Assembly: GCA_947458745.1 (NCBI GenBank)
Contig: CANGYQ010000012.1
Coordinates: 88,194 to 152,193 of the forward strand
Direction of reading: 5' to 3'
Source of the DNA: Bryobacteraceae bacterium
GTDB taxonomy: Bacteria; Acidobacteriota; Terriglobia; Bryobacterales; Bryobacteraceae
DNA: 64,000 nt
The translations under genes were made by a program, and so were the position numbers. The stretch's first letter is position 1. Each line of letters begins with the position of its first letter. Under the pieces are notes generated by a model. The model saw nothing but the letters and a program-made list of their open reading frames with translations, was not told where the DNA came from and searched no databases. Shown here piece after piece: positions 55,283 to 63,097 of the stretch.

Positions 55283-55945
55283 ATGCACCAGCTTATCCGC
55301 CGCTGTCTTCCGGAGTTCCCATTCACCCTCAGCATTGTCCTGGGCTTTGCCGCCGTGATGATGACGGGGGGCCCGGCGGTGGCCCAGTCCAGTGTTCCCG
55401 CGGCGGTGGCCAGCGGCCGCTCCGTCACGGTGAATGTGTCGCAGGATGTGAATGCACCGGCGGATTCGCTGCGCATCCGATTCCGGTACCTGGACGTCAG
55501 CCGTACGCTTGATGATGTCATTGGCGTGCTGGGCAGCAACCAGATCACCGTCACCAAAGACGATCTGGTGGATTTGGGCTACCAGTCGGCTTCCAGTGGA
55601 TCGGCCGTTTATCCCTACTACTCCTTTGACATCGATATTCCCGTCACCGGCTTTAGTGAGTTCTTCACCCGGTTGGGGCGCATCAACAGCACCCAGCAGA
55701 ATTCAGCCGTCAGTATTGTGTCCACCACCGCGCGCGTGGCTGTCCTCAATGAAGACAAGCGGGCGGCCGTGGTGGCGGAACTGGCCCGGCTGGCCCGGAC
55801 CCGGGCCCAGGCGTTGGTGGCCGCCATGCCGCCAGTGGAGGGCACCGCAGCGGCTCTGGGTGACCTGCAATCCCTGGAAGAGTTCATTTCCTTCGCGGGC
55901 CTGAAGGCCACGGTCACACTGACGGCCAGGTACGCCCTCAAGTAG
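55283..55945 (+). CDS. Exported SIMPL-like beta protein
   Basis: A 220-residue protein with a signal peptide (about 1-35). RSVTVNVSQDVNAPADSLRI, then ITVTKDDLVDLGYQSAS, then YYSFDIDIPVTGF, and a helix with DKRAAVVAELARLARTRAQA follow the layout of SIMPL (DUF541) proteins, which are periplasmic or outer-membrane proteins of unclear role. The match is by pattern only. The ATG at 55283 follows CAAACT without a clear ribosome-binding site. Confidence 0.6.
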   Translation: MHQLIRRCLPEFPFTLSIVLGFAAVMMTGGPAVAQSSVPAAVASGRSVTVNVSQDVNAPADSLRIRFRYLDVSRTLDDVIGVLGSNQITVTKDDLVDLGYQSASSGSAVYPYYSFDIDIPVTGFSEFFTRLGRINSTQQNSAVSIVSTTARVAVLNEDKRAAVVAELARLARTRAQALVAAMPPVEGTAAALGDLQSLEEFISFAGLKATVTLTARYALK

Positions 55946-55948
55946 CCT

Positions 55949-55977
55949 CTCCGCCACCTTGCGCTCTTCAGGCGGAG
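55949..55977 (+). terminator. Weak terminator-like hairpin
   Basis: CTCCGCC (55949-55955) pairs with GGCGGAG (55971-55977), right after the SIMPL-like stop. No T-run follows, so efficiency is doubtful. Confidence 0.3.
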
Positions 55978-56026
55978 TCGGTCAAACTTGTCAGAAGATG
56001 CGAGCCGGTGCCCACCGCCTCAGATC

Positions 56027-56055
56027 TTGACAAATAGCGAAGAAAAGACGAAACT
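56027..56055 (+). promoter_or_regulatory. Possible recA promoter
   Basis: TTGACA at 56027-56032 is a perfect -35 hexamer. The -10 at a 17-base distance is GAAACT, only 3 of 6, and it lies close to the ribosome-binding site. I could not recognise an SOS operator. Confidence 0.25.
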
Positions 56056-56064
56056 ACAAAGGCC

Positions 56065-57132
56065 ATGGCAACCCACGACAACAAAGAGCGAGACCGGAAT
56101 CTATCCAACGTCCTTGGACAGCTGGAAAAGCAGTACGGCAAAGGTTCGATCGTCCGGCTCGGCTCCAAGGATGCGGTGCAGCCAGTGGCGGCCATCTCCA
56201 CGGGATCGATCTCAGTGGACTATGCCCTGGGTGTCGGCGGGTTCCCGCGGGGTAGGATCTGCGAGATCTTCGGGCCGGAATCTTCAGGCAAAACGACCAT
56301 CGCACTGCAGTTGGTGGCCCAGGCGCAAAAAGCTGGCGGCATGGCGGCGTTTATCGACGTGGAACATGCGCTGGACCCTGGGTACGCCCAAAAGCTGGGT
56401 GTCGATATCGACAACCTGCTGGTTTCGCAGCCAGACTATGCCGAACAGGCGCTGGAGATCACCAACTCACTGATCAGCTCCGGCTCGATCGACATTCTGG
56501 TGGTGGACTCCGTGGCGGCGCTGGTTCCCAAGGCGGAACTGGATGGCGAAATGGGCGATGCTTTTGTGGGTATCCAGGCGCGCCTGATGTCACAAGCGAT
56601 GCGCAAGTTGACCGGGACGGTGTCGAAGTCCAACACGTGTCTCGTGTTCATCAACCAGATCCGCGAGAAGATTGGCGTGATGTTCGGCAGTCCGGAGACT
56701 ACCTCTGGCGGCCGGGCGCTGAAGTTCTACTCGTCTGTCCGCGTGGACATCCGCCGCATCGCCGCCATCAAGGAAGGCGAAGTGGTCAGCGGCAATCGGA
56801 CGAAGTTGAAGGTCGTCAAGAACAAGGTGGCCCCGCCCTTCCGCGAGGCTGAGTTCGACATCCTCTACGGCGAAGGCATCTCCAAGGAAGGCGATCTGCT
56901 GGATTTGGGCGTGGCGCAGAACATCGTCGACAAGAGCGGTTCCTGGTTCAGCTACAAGGGCGACCGGATCGGCCAGGGCCGCGAGAACGTGCGGCAGTTC
57001 CTGAAGGACAACCCGGACATGTGCGCCTCCATTGACGCCGAGGTCCGGCTGAAGCTGGGCATCCCGGCACCCGGCATGTCGCCCAACATTGAGCAGGAAC
57101 CCGAGCCCAAAGCCTCCAAAGCGCGCGGGTAG
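56065..57132 (+). CDS. recA: Recombinase A
   Basis: A 355-residue DNA recombinase for strand exchange and SOS induction. Walker A is GPESSGKT at 70-77, Walker B lies in [11 protein letters not shown], and the DNA-binding loop L2 region is [16 protein letters not shown]. The C-terminal tail is Pro/Glu/Lys-rich. AAAGG precedes the ATG. The tag gene starts 20 bases downstream, so both may be on one transcript. Confidence 0.98.
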   Translation: MATHDNKERDRNLSNVLGQLEKQYGKGSIVRLGSKDAVQPVAAISTGSISVDYALGVGGFPRGRICEIFGPESSGKTTIALQLVAQAQKAGGMAAFIDVEHALDPGYAQKLGVDIDNLLVSQPDYAEQALEITNSLISSGSIDILVVDSVAALVPKAELDGEMGDAFVGIQARLMSQAMRKLTGTVSKSNTCLVFINQIREKIGVMFGSPETTSGGRALKFYSSVRVDIRRIAAIKEGEVVSGNRTKLKVVKNKVAPPFREAEFDILYGEGISKEGDLLDLGVAQNIVDKSGSWFSYKGDRIGQGRENVRQFLKDNPDMCASIDAEVRLKLGIPAPGMSPNIEQEPEPKASKARG

Positions 57133-57152
57133 CGCGATAAGGGACAGGCGGC

Positions 57153-57773
57153 ATGACGGAGGACAAGCTCTTTGTCGCGCCCGACGGCGAACCGCGTTGC
57201 TGGTGGTGCGCCGCCGAACCGCTCTATGTGGATTATCACGACCGGGAGTGGGGCTTCCCGGTCACCGATGACCGTCGGCTGTTTGAGAAGATCTGCCTGG
57301 AGGGTTTCCAATCGGGCTTAAGCTGGCTGACCATTCTGCGCAAGAGGCCTAACTTCCGGGTGGCGTTTGCCAATTTCGAGTTTGAGCGCGTGGCGCAGTT
57401 TGGCGAGGCTGACGGGGCCCGGCTACTCGCCGACGCAGGGATTGTCCGGCATCGAGGCAAAATCGAAGCCACCATCAACAATGCAGCGCGGGCAGTGGAA
57501 CTCCAGCGGGAGTTCGGCTCCCTGTCGCGCTACTTTTGGCAGTACGAGCCATCGCCCGCCTCGCGGCCTGTCCGGTTCACCCATGCGGAACTGGTCAAGA
57601 TCACTACCTGCCCGGAGGCGGTGGCACTGTCGAAGGATCTGAAGCGGCGCGGCTGGAAGTGTGTCGGGCCCACCACCATCTATGCCTTTATGCAGGCGAT
57701 GGGCCTGGTGAATGATCACCTGGAGGCATGCTCCGTGAGGGCTGCGGCGGAGCGGGCGCGCCGTCCCCGGTAG
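57153..57773 (+). CDS. tag: DNA-3-methyladenine glycosylase I
   Basis: A 206-residue base-excision repair enzyme that removes 3-methyladenine. The N-terminal RCWWCAAEPLYVDYHDREWG has the zinc-binding Cys and the Tag signature. GFQSGLSWLTILRKRPNFR and the C-terminal GPTTIYAFMQAMGLVNDHLEAC motif are also typical. It starts 20 bases after recA. Confidence 0.95.
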   Translation: MTEDKLFVAPDGEPRCWWCAAEPLYVDYHDREWGFPVTDDRRLFEKICLEGFQSGLSWLTILRKRPNFRVAFANFEFERVAQFGEADGARLLADAGIVRHRGKIEATINNAARAVELQREFGSLSRYFWQYEPSPASRPVRFTHAELVKITTCPEAVALSKDLKRRGWKCVGPTTIYAFMQAMGLVNDHLEACSVRAAAERARRPR

Positions 57774-57849
57774 CGCATTTCAACCAGGGTGGAAGGCGCA
57801 AAGGCCCAAAACATTCCTGTTTTGAAATGTTTTTGTGGATTTCATGCTG

Positions 57850-57884
57850 AAAAGCCCACAAAACCGCGATTTATAGGGCTTTTT
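57850..57884 (+). terminator. Intrinsic terminator after tag
   Basis: AAAAGCCC (57850-57857) pairs with GGGCTTTT (57876-57883), with an 18-base loop and a T-run. It lies 77 bases after the tag stop, just before the HU promoter. Confidence 0.6.
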
Positions 57885-57888
57885 GCCC

Positions 57889-57917
57889 TTTACAGCGCCA
57901 GTTCAGGCCTGTATGAT
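57889..57917 (+). promoter_or_regulatory. Sigma-70-like promoter of the HU gene
   Basis: TTTACA (57889-57894), a 17-base spacer, and TATGAT (57912-57917) match the consensus at 5 of 6 in each hexamer. It lies in an AT-richer stretch 59 bases ahead of the HU ATG. An AAGGAG ribosome-binding site is at the gene. Confidence 0.7.
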
Positions 57918-57975
57918 GGGGACGAATTCGGACTTCGCGAGATGAAGTCCACGGGAGAATGGGTAAAGGAGAAAT

Positions 57976-58293
57976 ATGGCCGAAAGAATGACACAAGCGC
58001 AGTTGGTATCCGCATTGGCCGACACCAACGGAATGACGAAAGCCCAGACGAAGGCTTTCCTGACCAGCATCTCAGAGCTGGCGGTGAAGGAAACCAAGAA
58101 GAACGGCGAGTTCGTCGTTCCGGGTATTGGCAAGCTGGTCCGCCGTGAGACCAAGGCGCGCATGGGCCGCAACCCGGCCACCGGCGCAGCCATCAAGATC
58201 CCCGCCAAGAAAGTGGTGAAGTTCCGCGTCGCCAAGGCACTGAAAGATGCCATCGTGCCGCCGAAGGCGCCGAAGGCGGCCAAGAAGGCCTAG
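57976..58293 (+). CDS. HU-family DNA-binding protein
   Basis: A 105-residue nucleoid protein. SALADTNGMTKAQTKAFL and VVPGIGKLVRRETKARMGRN (arm region) are HU/IHF-type; NPATGAAIKIPAKKVVKFRV completes the arm. The C-terminal 20 residues are a Lys/Ala/Pro-rich tail (KAPKAAKKA), as in actinobacterial and acidobacterial HU variants. AAGGAG precedes the ATG, and a good promoter lies upstream. Confidence 0.95.
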   Translation: MAERMTQAQLVSALADTNGMTKAQTKAFLTSISELAVKETKKNGEFVVPGIGKLVRRETKARMGRNPATGAAIKIPAKKVVKFRVAKALKDAIVPPKAPKAAKKA

Positions 58294-58307
58294 GCTTAAC
58301 TGACACA

Positions 58308-58332
58308 GGGCCTGGCACGTTGTGCCGGGCCT
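58308..58332 (+). terminator. GC-rich hairpin after the HU gene
   Basis: An 11-bp stem with two G-T pairs (GGGCCTGGCAC with GTGCCGGGCCT) and a GTT loop. It follows the HU stop by 15 bases but lacks a T-run; it may stabilise the 3' end or add to the next terminator. Confidence 0.4.
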
Positions 58333-58366
58333 CTCTCAGCTCGCTCGAAAATCTGCTCCGAAAAGC

Positions 58367-58408
58367 AAAACCCCGCGGCTCCCTTCAAGGGAATGTCGCG
58401 GGGTTTTT
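58367..58408. terminator. Strong bidirectional terminator
   Basis: AAAACCCCGCG (58367-58377) pairs perfectly with its complement at 58397-58407, with T-runs on both strands. It separates the HU gene from the convergent tatA. Confidence 0.9.
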
Positions 58409-58466
58409 GTTTGCTTGAAACCGAATACGGGCTGCCACTTGGTACTGCGGGCGGCACCGGGAAGCC

Positions 58467-58661
58467 TTATGCCTGCTTCTTTTCCTCGGGTTTGTCTTCG
58501 CTCTTGAGGGCGTTCTTAAAGTTCTTGATGCCTTCGCCCAAGCCCTTGGCCACCTCGGGGATCTTACGGCCGCCGAATAGAAGTACGGCGACGGCGAGAA
58601 TAATGAGCAACTCGGGCACGCCGAGCGGTCCCATAAACGCCAGCCGATCAATGGACTGCAT
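58467..58661 (-). CDS. tatA: Sec-independent protein translocase TatA
   Basis: A 64-residue protein of the Tat pore. I start at ATG 58661, since AAGGAGG lies four bases upstream. [20 protein letters not shown] is the membrane helix with the usual N-terminal Glu, then the amphipathic [20 protein letters not shown] hinge helix, then a charged tail. TatC and TatB are not nearby, although several proteins in the window carry Tat signals. Confidence 0.9.
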   Translation of the reverse strand: MQSIDRLAFMGPLGVPELLIILAVAVLLFGGRKIPEVAKGLGEGIKNFKNALKSEDKPEEKKQA

Positions 58662-58822
58662 AGGCCTCCTTCTCCAGACTTCTCCCATTGTAGGTGTATG
58701 CGCACCTTCAGCGCAACGCATACCGGGCGGCACAAGTAAGGCAGTGCTGATTCTTCGGGCTTCAGCGCAGCGGGCGACGGGGCTAGGCCCGGACAGCGGT
58801 TGTTGACGATAAGCTATCCGTT

Positions 58823-59671
58823 ATGGCTTCCACCATTTGGAAAGGTCACATCACCTTTGGGCTGGTCTCGCTTCCCGTCAAGCTGGTGGCGGCGGCTCGG
58901 CCGGAGACGGTGAATTTTAATCAGCTCCACCGGCCGACGGGCTCGCGCGTCAAGCAGGTGCTCTATTCGATCGCCGATGACAAGCCGGTGCCGCGCAGCG
59001 AGCTGGTGAAGGGCTTTGAGTACGAGAAGGACCGCTACGTCATCATCGAAGATGAGGACATCAAGAAGATCCAGCCCAAGACGGCCAAGGTGATGGAGAT
59101 TCTGGAGTTCGTCAAGACGGATGAGGTGGACCCGGTGATCCTGGAGCAGAGCTACTACATCCAGCCCGACGAAGCGGGTGAGAAGCCTTACACGCTGCTG
59201 GTGGAGGCCATGCGCCGATCCAATCACTACGCCATCGCCAAGCTGACCATGCACAACCGGGAGCACATTGTGGTACTGCGGCCGGGCAAGTACGGCATGA
59301 TCCTGCACACGATGTACTACCGCGACGAGGTGCGCGCCAGCGACGAGTTCCGGATTAATCAGGACCTGATCAACGACAAGGAACTGAAGATGGCCCAGAC
59401 GCTGGTGGATGCGTTGTCGGGGCCGTTTGAGTATGCCAAATACACGGATAACTACCGCGCGACACTGCGCGGCATGATTGAGGCCAAGATTGCGGGCAAG
59501 GAAGTGGTGGCGGCTCCGCAGGAGCAGGAACTGGCTCCGGTGATCGATATCATGGCCGCGCTGAAGTCGTCCCTGGCGGCCCTGCGGAAGCCGCCCGCTC
59601 CTGCCACGTCGGAGGTGACAGAGATGGCCCTAGAGGACAAGCCCCGGCGCCGTGCCGGCGGGGCGAGATAG
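58823..59671 (+). CDS. ku: Non-homologous end-joining protein Ku
   Basis: A 282-residue bacterial Ku that binds DNA ends as a homodimer and recruits ligase D. The opening STIWKGHITFGLVSLPVKL is the Ku signature, with KGFEYEKDRYVIIEDED and SNHYAIAKLTMHNREH following, as in the beta-barrel core. A C-terminal basic tail ends RRRAGGAR. No ligD gene is in the window. It lies near recA, tag and HU. Confidence 0.95.
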   Translation: MASTIWKGHITFGLVSLPVKLVAAARPETVNFNQLHRPTGSRVKQVLYSIADDKPVPRSELVKGFEYEKDRYVIIEDEDIKKIQPKTAKVMEILEFVKTDEVDPVILEQSYYIQPDEAGEKPYTLLVEAMRRSNHYAIAKLTMHNREHIVVLRPGKYGMILHTMYYRDEVRASDEFRINQDLINDKELKMAQTLVDALSGPFEYAKYTDNYRATLRGMIEAKIAGKEVVAAPQEQELAPVIDIMAALKSSLAALRKPPAPATSEVTEMALEDKPRRRAGGAR

Positions 59672-60007
59672 GTCACGGGGTTGGTCCGTTCGGACTGAGC
59701 CCCGACTTGCAGAGGGGAACCTAGGTCAGCACCGCTGCTGACCAGCGGGGAGGTGGGCCGCATTGGGTCTGGGCAAGGGGGCAGTGGTGCATCTTGAGGG
59801 CACTCCGCTCCATGGTGTCGCGGCTCAGAGTGAGGCTTTTGTGGGGCTGGGAGGAGGTTCTCTTGCCTGGGAGCGACGGTGGGCTCTGAGGGCAAGGCGC
59901 TTCCTGCGGGTCGGGACTGGGATTGGCGGCTGCTGTAATGCCAAAAAGGGCCCGCCTTTTTCGGACGGGCCCTTTTGGGGTTTGAACTATTTCAGCGAGG
60001 ATGAGAA
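59672..60007. other. Gap with degenerate family-3 repeats and a terminator
   Basis: No gene is supported in these 336 bases between ku and the convergent PEP-CTERM gene. A degenerate plus-oriented family-3 copy lies at 59694-59715 (ACTGAGCCCCGACTTGCAGA) and an inverted one at about 59903-59922 (CCTGCGGGTCGGGACTGG). A strong hairpin at 59944-59976 follows, described separately. Confidence 0.5.
59944..59976. terminator. Intrinsic terminator of the first PEP-CTERM gene
   Basis: AAAAGGGCCCG (59944-59954) pairs with CGGGCCCTTTT (59966-59976) around an 11-base loop; T-runs flank both sides. On the minus strand it lies 31 bases after the stop codon of the PEP-CTERM gene. It could also stop readthrough from ku. 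Confidence 0.85.
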
Positions 60008-60751
60008 CTACGCGCGGCGACGGGCGAAGGCACCCGCGGCCAGGAGAGCCGCACCGATCAGGCCAAAGGTGGCCGGCTCGGGAACGACGTTCTGTTGCTC
60101 GATCGTCAGGGTGCCATTCAAGCTCAGCTGGTCGCCGGGATCGAGGATGGCCGTGAACGAAACACGGACGCCCATGTCGGTCGCCGCCTGGGGGCCGAAG
60201 GCAACGAACGGACCGGTACCACCGCCGTTGGTGTTGTCATCGCTCTTGCTCAGCGAGCCCTTCACACCAGTGGTGTCGGGAACGGTGACCAAGCCCTTGG
60301 TCTGGATTGGGCCCGCGCCAGCGTTATAGCCAACCAGCGCTTCAATCTTGAAGCCGGTGATGCCCGCGCCGTTGCTGTTCTTGGTGCCGGTGATGGCGTA
60401 GCCGCCCGAGTTGAAGATCTGGTCGAAGGGACCGCCAATGACGGGGATGAAGAAGTCGATGGTCTGAAAACCATTGGTGGTGGTGGTAAAGCTCCACGAA
60501 AGCGTGGGGTCAATGTTCCAGCTCATCGTCCACTCGTAGCCATTCTCGTCCTTGGTGGCATCGCTCTTCGCGTCGCCGGTCTTGCTGAAAACGTTGAAAG
60601 TTTCGGACGCTGCCGCCTGGGTACCGAGGGTGACCTTGGCGCCGCCCATGCCGTAACTCTGGTCGACGATGTCAGAAGTGGCGTTGATGGTGGCCGCAAA
60701 CACGCTGCCGGTCAACAGCAGTGCGCCAGCCAGGATGTTGGTAATTTTCAT
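60008..60751 (-). CDS. PEP-CTERM surface protein
   Basis: A 247-residue exported protein. I start at ATG 60751, giving a signal peptide (MKITNILAGALLLTGSVFA) with AAGGAG upstream. The mature part is beta-rich and ends with the PEP-CTERM sorting signal VPEPATFGLIGAALLAAGAF followed by ARRRA. Such tails are recognised by exosortase, which is not in the window. It is a paralogue of the gene at 61304-62002. Confidence 0.9.
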   Translation of the reverse strand: MKITNILAGALLLTGSVFAATINATSDIVDQSYGMGGAKVTLGTQAAASETFNVFSKTGDAKSDATKDENGYEWTMSWNIDPTLSWSFTTTTNGFQTIDFFIPVIGGPFDQIFNSGGYAITGTKNSNGAGITGFKIEALVGYNAGAGPIQTKGLVTVPDTTGVKGSLSKSDDNTNGGGTGPFVAFGPQAATDMGVRVSFTAILDPGDQLSLNGTLTIEQQNVVPEPATFGLIGAALLAAGAFARRRA

Positions 60752-60821
60752 TCGCTGATTATGCTCCTTGTGATCTCTCGCTGAGTTCCGTGTGTACACG
60801 GACTCCTTCCGAGCCAAACTT

Positions 60822-60850
60822 AGCTTAGGGCAAGTACTAAGGTGTGTCAA
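60822..60850 (-). promoter_or_regulatory. Promoter of the first PEP-CTERM gene
   Basis: On the minus strand, TTGACA (60850-60845), a 17-base spacer and TAAGCT (60827-60822). The same layout, TTGACA-N17-CAAGCT, precedes the paralogue at 62101-62073, and bases around it are conserved. Confidence 0.6.
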
Positions 60851-61250
60851 GAGGGATGCTGAGTGAAAACACCGATAAGATATAGATCCTACGGTACCAG
60901 TACTACCACTATTGTAGGACTTCGGGCGCTTGTGGTGACCGGGGTCGGGGGATGCCTATCGCCCCGCGCTTGCTACAACATGTTGATATTAAAGAAATTT
61001 ACCGACACTCATAAAGGCAGAAAGTGCTCGGCGCGCCTCCCTTTCCGAGACTGAGTGCCCATCTCGGCTGGAGCAAGTGTCTCGCCTGGCATTGGATCGG
61101 ACGCTGAAGTAGCCGACCTTGACGGGCGTCCGGGGAGTCTGATGGTTCTCGGAATTGCCGGGCTTTTTCCCAGTACATCGCGGTAGAAGGCAGGGAGGGT
61201 AAACAAGTGGCCCCAAGACGAAAGCTAATACCTCGGGGACGTCGTCGCCA

Positions 61251-61270
61251 GGCGGGATTTGGGTCCCGCC
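61251..61270 (-). terminator. Hairpin after the second PEP-CTERM gene
   Basis: GGCGGGA (61251-61257) pairs with TCCCGCC (61264-61270) with a 6-base loop, 33 bases beyond the minus-strand stop codon. No T-run follows. Confidence 0.4.
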
Positions 61271-61303
61271 CGGCCTATCTGCATCACCAAAGTCCGGAAG
61301 AAA

Positions 61304-62002
61304 CTACGCGCGGCGACGGGCGAGGGTACCCAGGGCCAGGAGCGCGGCGCCGATCAGGCCGAAAGTGGCCGGTTCCGGGGTGAGCACTTCCAGTGTCCCG
61401 TTCAGGCCCAGTTGATCGCCGGGCGCGAGGGCGGCCGTGAACGAGATACGGACGCCCATATCGGCAGCCACTTGGGGTCCGAAATTGACGTACGGACCGA
61501 CGCCGCCGCTATTGGTGTTGTCGTCGCTCTTGCTCAGTGAACCCTTCACACCAATGGTGTCGGCGACGTCGACAAAGCCCTGGGGCTGGATGGTGTTCGG
61601 GGTATAGGGGACAAGGGCTTCAATCGTCAGGCCGGTGATGCTCGCGCCCGCACCGCCCTTTCCGCCGGTGATGGTGTAGCCACCCGAGTTGAAGATCTTG
61701 AAGTAGCTGGCGTTGACGATCGGGACGAAGAAATCGATTGAATGGAACCCGTTGGTGGTGGTCGAGAAGCTCCACGACAGAACCGGGTCGACGTTCCAGC
61801 TCATCAGCCACTCGTAACCATTCTCCTTTAGAGTGGCGCTGCTTCGGACATTGCCGATCTTTTCGTTGACGTCAAACGTTGACACAGCGGCGGATTCATT
61901 GCCGAAGGTGACCTTGGCCCCGCCCACGCCGTAATTGATAGTGGCGGCAAAAGTGCAACTGGTCAACAGCAGTGCGCCCGCCACGATATTGGTTATTTTC
62001 AT
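61304..62002 (-). CDS. PEP-CTERM surface protein, paralogue
   Basis: A 232-residue protein strongly similar to its neighbour. The signal peptide MKITNIVAGALLLTSCTFA differs at few positions. Shared internal stretches include NGYEWLMSWNVDPVLSWSFS, IFNSGGYTITG and GVKGSLSKSDDNTN, and the tail is TPEPATFGLIGAALLALGTL followed by ARRRA. The gene pair arose by tandem duplication, including the promoter and leader. AAGGAG precedes the ATG. Confidence 0.9.
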   Translation of the reverse strand: MKITNIVAGALLLTSCTFAATINYGVGGAKVTFGNESAAVSTFDVNEKIGNVRSSATLKENGYEWLMSWNVDPVLSWSFSTTTNGFHSIDFFVPIVNASYFKIFNSGGYTITGGKGGAGASITGLTIEALVPYTPNTIQPQGFVDVADTIGVKGSLSKSDDNTNSGGVGPYVNFGPQVAADMGVRISFTAALAPGDQLGLNGTLEVLTPEPATFGLIGAALLALGTLARRRA

Positions 62003-62072
62003 TCGCTAATTGTGCTCCTTGGGAATTCTCGGCGGGTTTCCGTGCAGACACGTAGTAACCCGAGCCGAAACC

Positions 62073-62101
62073 AGCTTGGACCGAATACAAGCGTCTGTCA
62101 A
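62073..62101 (-). promoter_or_regulatory. Promoter of the second PEP-CTERM gene
   Basis: On the minus strand, TTGACA (62101-62096), 17 bases, and CAAGCT (62078-62073). It matches the promoter of the paralogue in spacing and in flanking bases such as CTTNGTA inside the spacer and AAGCTNNGTTT at and after the -10. Confidence 0.6.
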
Positions 62102-62218
62102 GGTAAATCGTCAGACTGTTTATTAAGTTAACTAGTACCCGCTTTATCAGGATTAGTACATACTCTTCAATCCAGATCTTCTGCGAGTGTAGTGCGTCGG
62201 CAGTTCTGGTGGTTATGT

Positions 62219-62266
62219 GGTGGCGGAGGCGGTCATCCTGCAGGCGGAAGTCGTTCCGCCTCGGGG
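62219..62266 (-). repeat. Family 1 repeat, copy 2 (inverted relative to copy 1)
   Basis: A 48-base stretch starting GGTGGCGGAGGCGGTCATCC on the plus strand. It is 43 of 48 identical to the reverse complement of 39115-39162. The internal palindrome AGGCGGAA...TTCCGCCT is kept, while the small arm palindrome has decayed. It lies in the 306-base gap 62003-62308 between the PEP-CTERM and LamG-like genes; the rest of that gap holds a promoter and no gene. Confidence 0.75.
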
Positions 62267-62308
62267 CGGTGGAAAAGGAGGGGACTTTGGCCGGCGCCCG
62301 CCCGGCGA

Positions 62309-62983
62309 TTAAGGCACACGGAGGATCTTCAGGGATCGGAAGCCACCGGTCTCATTAAACGATCCGAGTCCGACGCGGCCTTCGGTGAGGCTGAGGTCCA
62401 CGGCCTCAAGCGATGGATTACGCCGTCCGTTCACTTCTACCGCGACACGGCCGGTTGCGCCATCCCAGACTAACTTGACCGGTATCCAGGCAGCTTCACT
62501 GTTTCCAGAGGCGCGCACGGGGAATGAGCCCGGACCTTCCAGGGGCGAGATACGGACGCGCTCCCCCCCAAATACGTGAAAGATGCCGTTGTGGACATTG
62601 ACTGCCCGGGCCGCATCGGAGGAGATATGGGCGTAGTTAAAGTGGCTCTCATCCTGCCAGGCGTAAATGATAACCAGAGACTTGCCGCCAGGCTGCATGT
62701 CAAGTTCAATGGTTACCTTCTTATAAGGTTCAGTTTCAGCCAACGCGTAGTTCTGCGGCTTCCGGGGACGGCCGGGTATGGGCTGCCGGTCCTTCAGCAG
62801 GCGCAGCACACCACCGGCGAACGACCACTCAGGCGCCGCGACGACGCCCCAGCGGTAGCCAAAGGCCTCCACTTTGTCCAACCGCGGCATCTCGGGCGGC
62901 TGTTGGGCCCGGGCCGGGAGGGCTGAACCGAGCAATGCCAAGCTGTTCAAGACGATGGGCAACCAGAAGGAAGAACGACGCAT
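62309..62983 (-). CDS. Secreted LamG / DUF1080-like beta-sandwich protein
   Basis: A 224-residue protein with a signal peptide (MRRSSFWLPIVLNSLALLGS). I start at ATG 62983; the frame is open 17 codons further upstream. Segments such as VTIELDMQPGGKSLVIIYAW, VKLVWDGATGRVAVEVNGR and GRVGLGSFNETGGFRSLKIL follow the jelly-roll pattern of 3-keto-disaccharide hydrolase/LamG domains, which bind or process carbohydrates. No catalytic residues are obvious. Confidence 0.7.
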   Translation of the reverse strand: MRRSSFWLPIVLNSLALLGSALPARAQQPPEMPRLDKVEAFGYRWGVVAAPEWSFAGGVLRLLKDRQPIPGRPRKPQNYALAETEPYKKVTIELDMQPGGKSLVIIYAWQDESHFNYAHISSDAARAVNVHNGIFHVFGGERVRISPLEGPGSFPVRASGNSEAAWIPVKLVWDGATGRVAVEVNGRRNPSLEAVDLSLTEGRVGLGSFNETGGFRSLKILRVP

Positions 62984-63097
62984 TGAAGGAACGTTATCAC
63001 GCCCACCGCGTCCGGGGCGACTCCGCGGTGCCACCCGCGTTCACACGGGCAGCGCATCGGGCAAATGCGGCAGTGCAGTCCGAATTACAATAGCTTT

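Larger units (their letters stand above)
60752..61303. other. 552-base gap between PEP-CTERM paralogues
   Basis: The left end holds the leader and promoter of the first PEP-CTERM gene, with a hairpin in the 5' untranslated part (around 60783-60803: AGTTCCGTG...CACGGACT). The right end holds the hairpin that follows the second gene. In the middle (about 60860-61240) I find short open frames only, none with a ribosome-binding site or family match, and no recognisable RNA. Confidence 0.5.

Noticed and set aside
55946..56064. SOS (LexA) box ahead of recA
   Set aside because: No symmetric element of a known class stands out, and the operator of this phylum is not certain to me.
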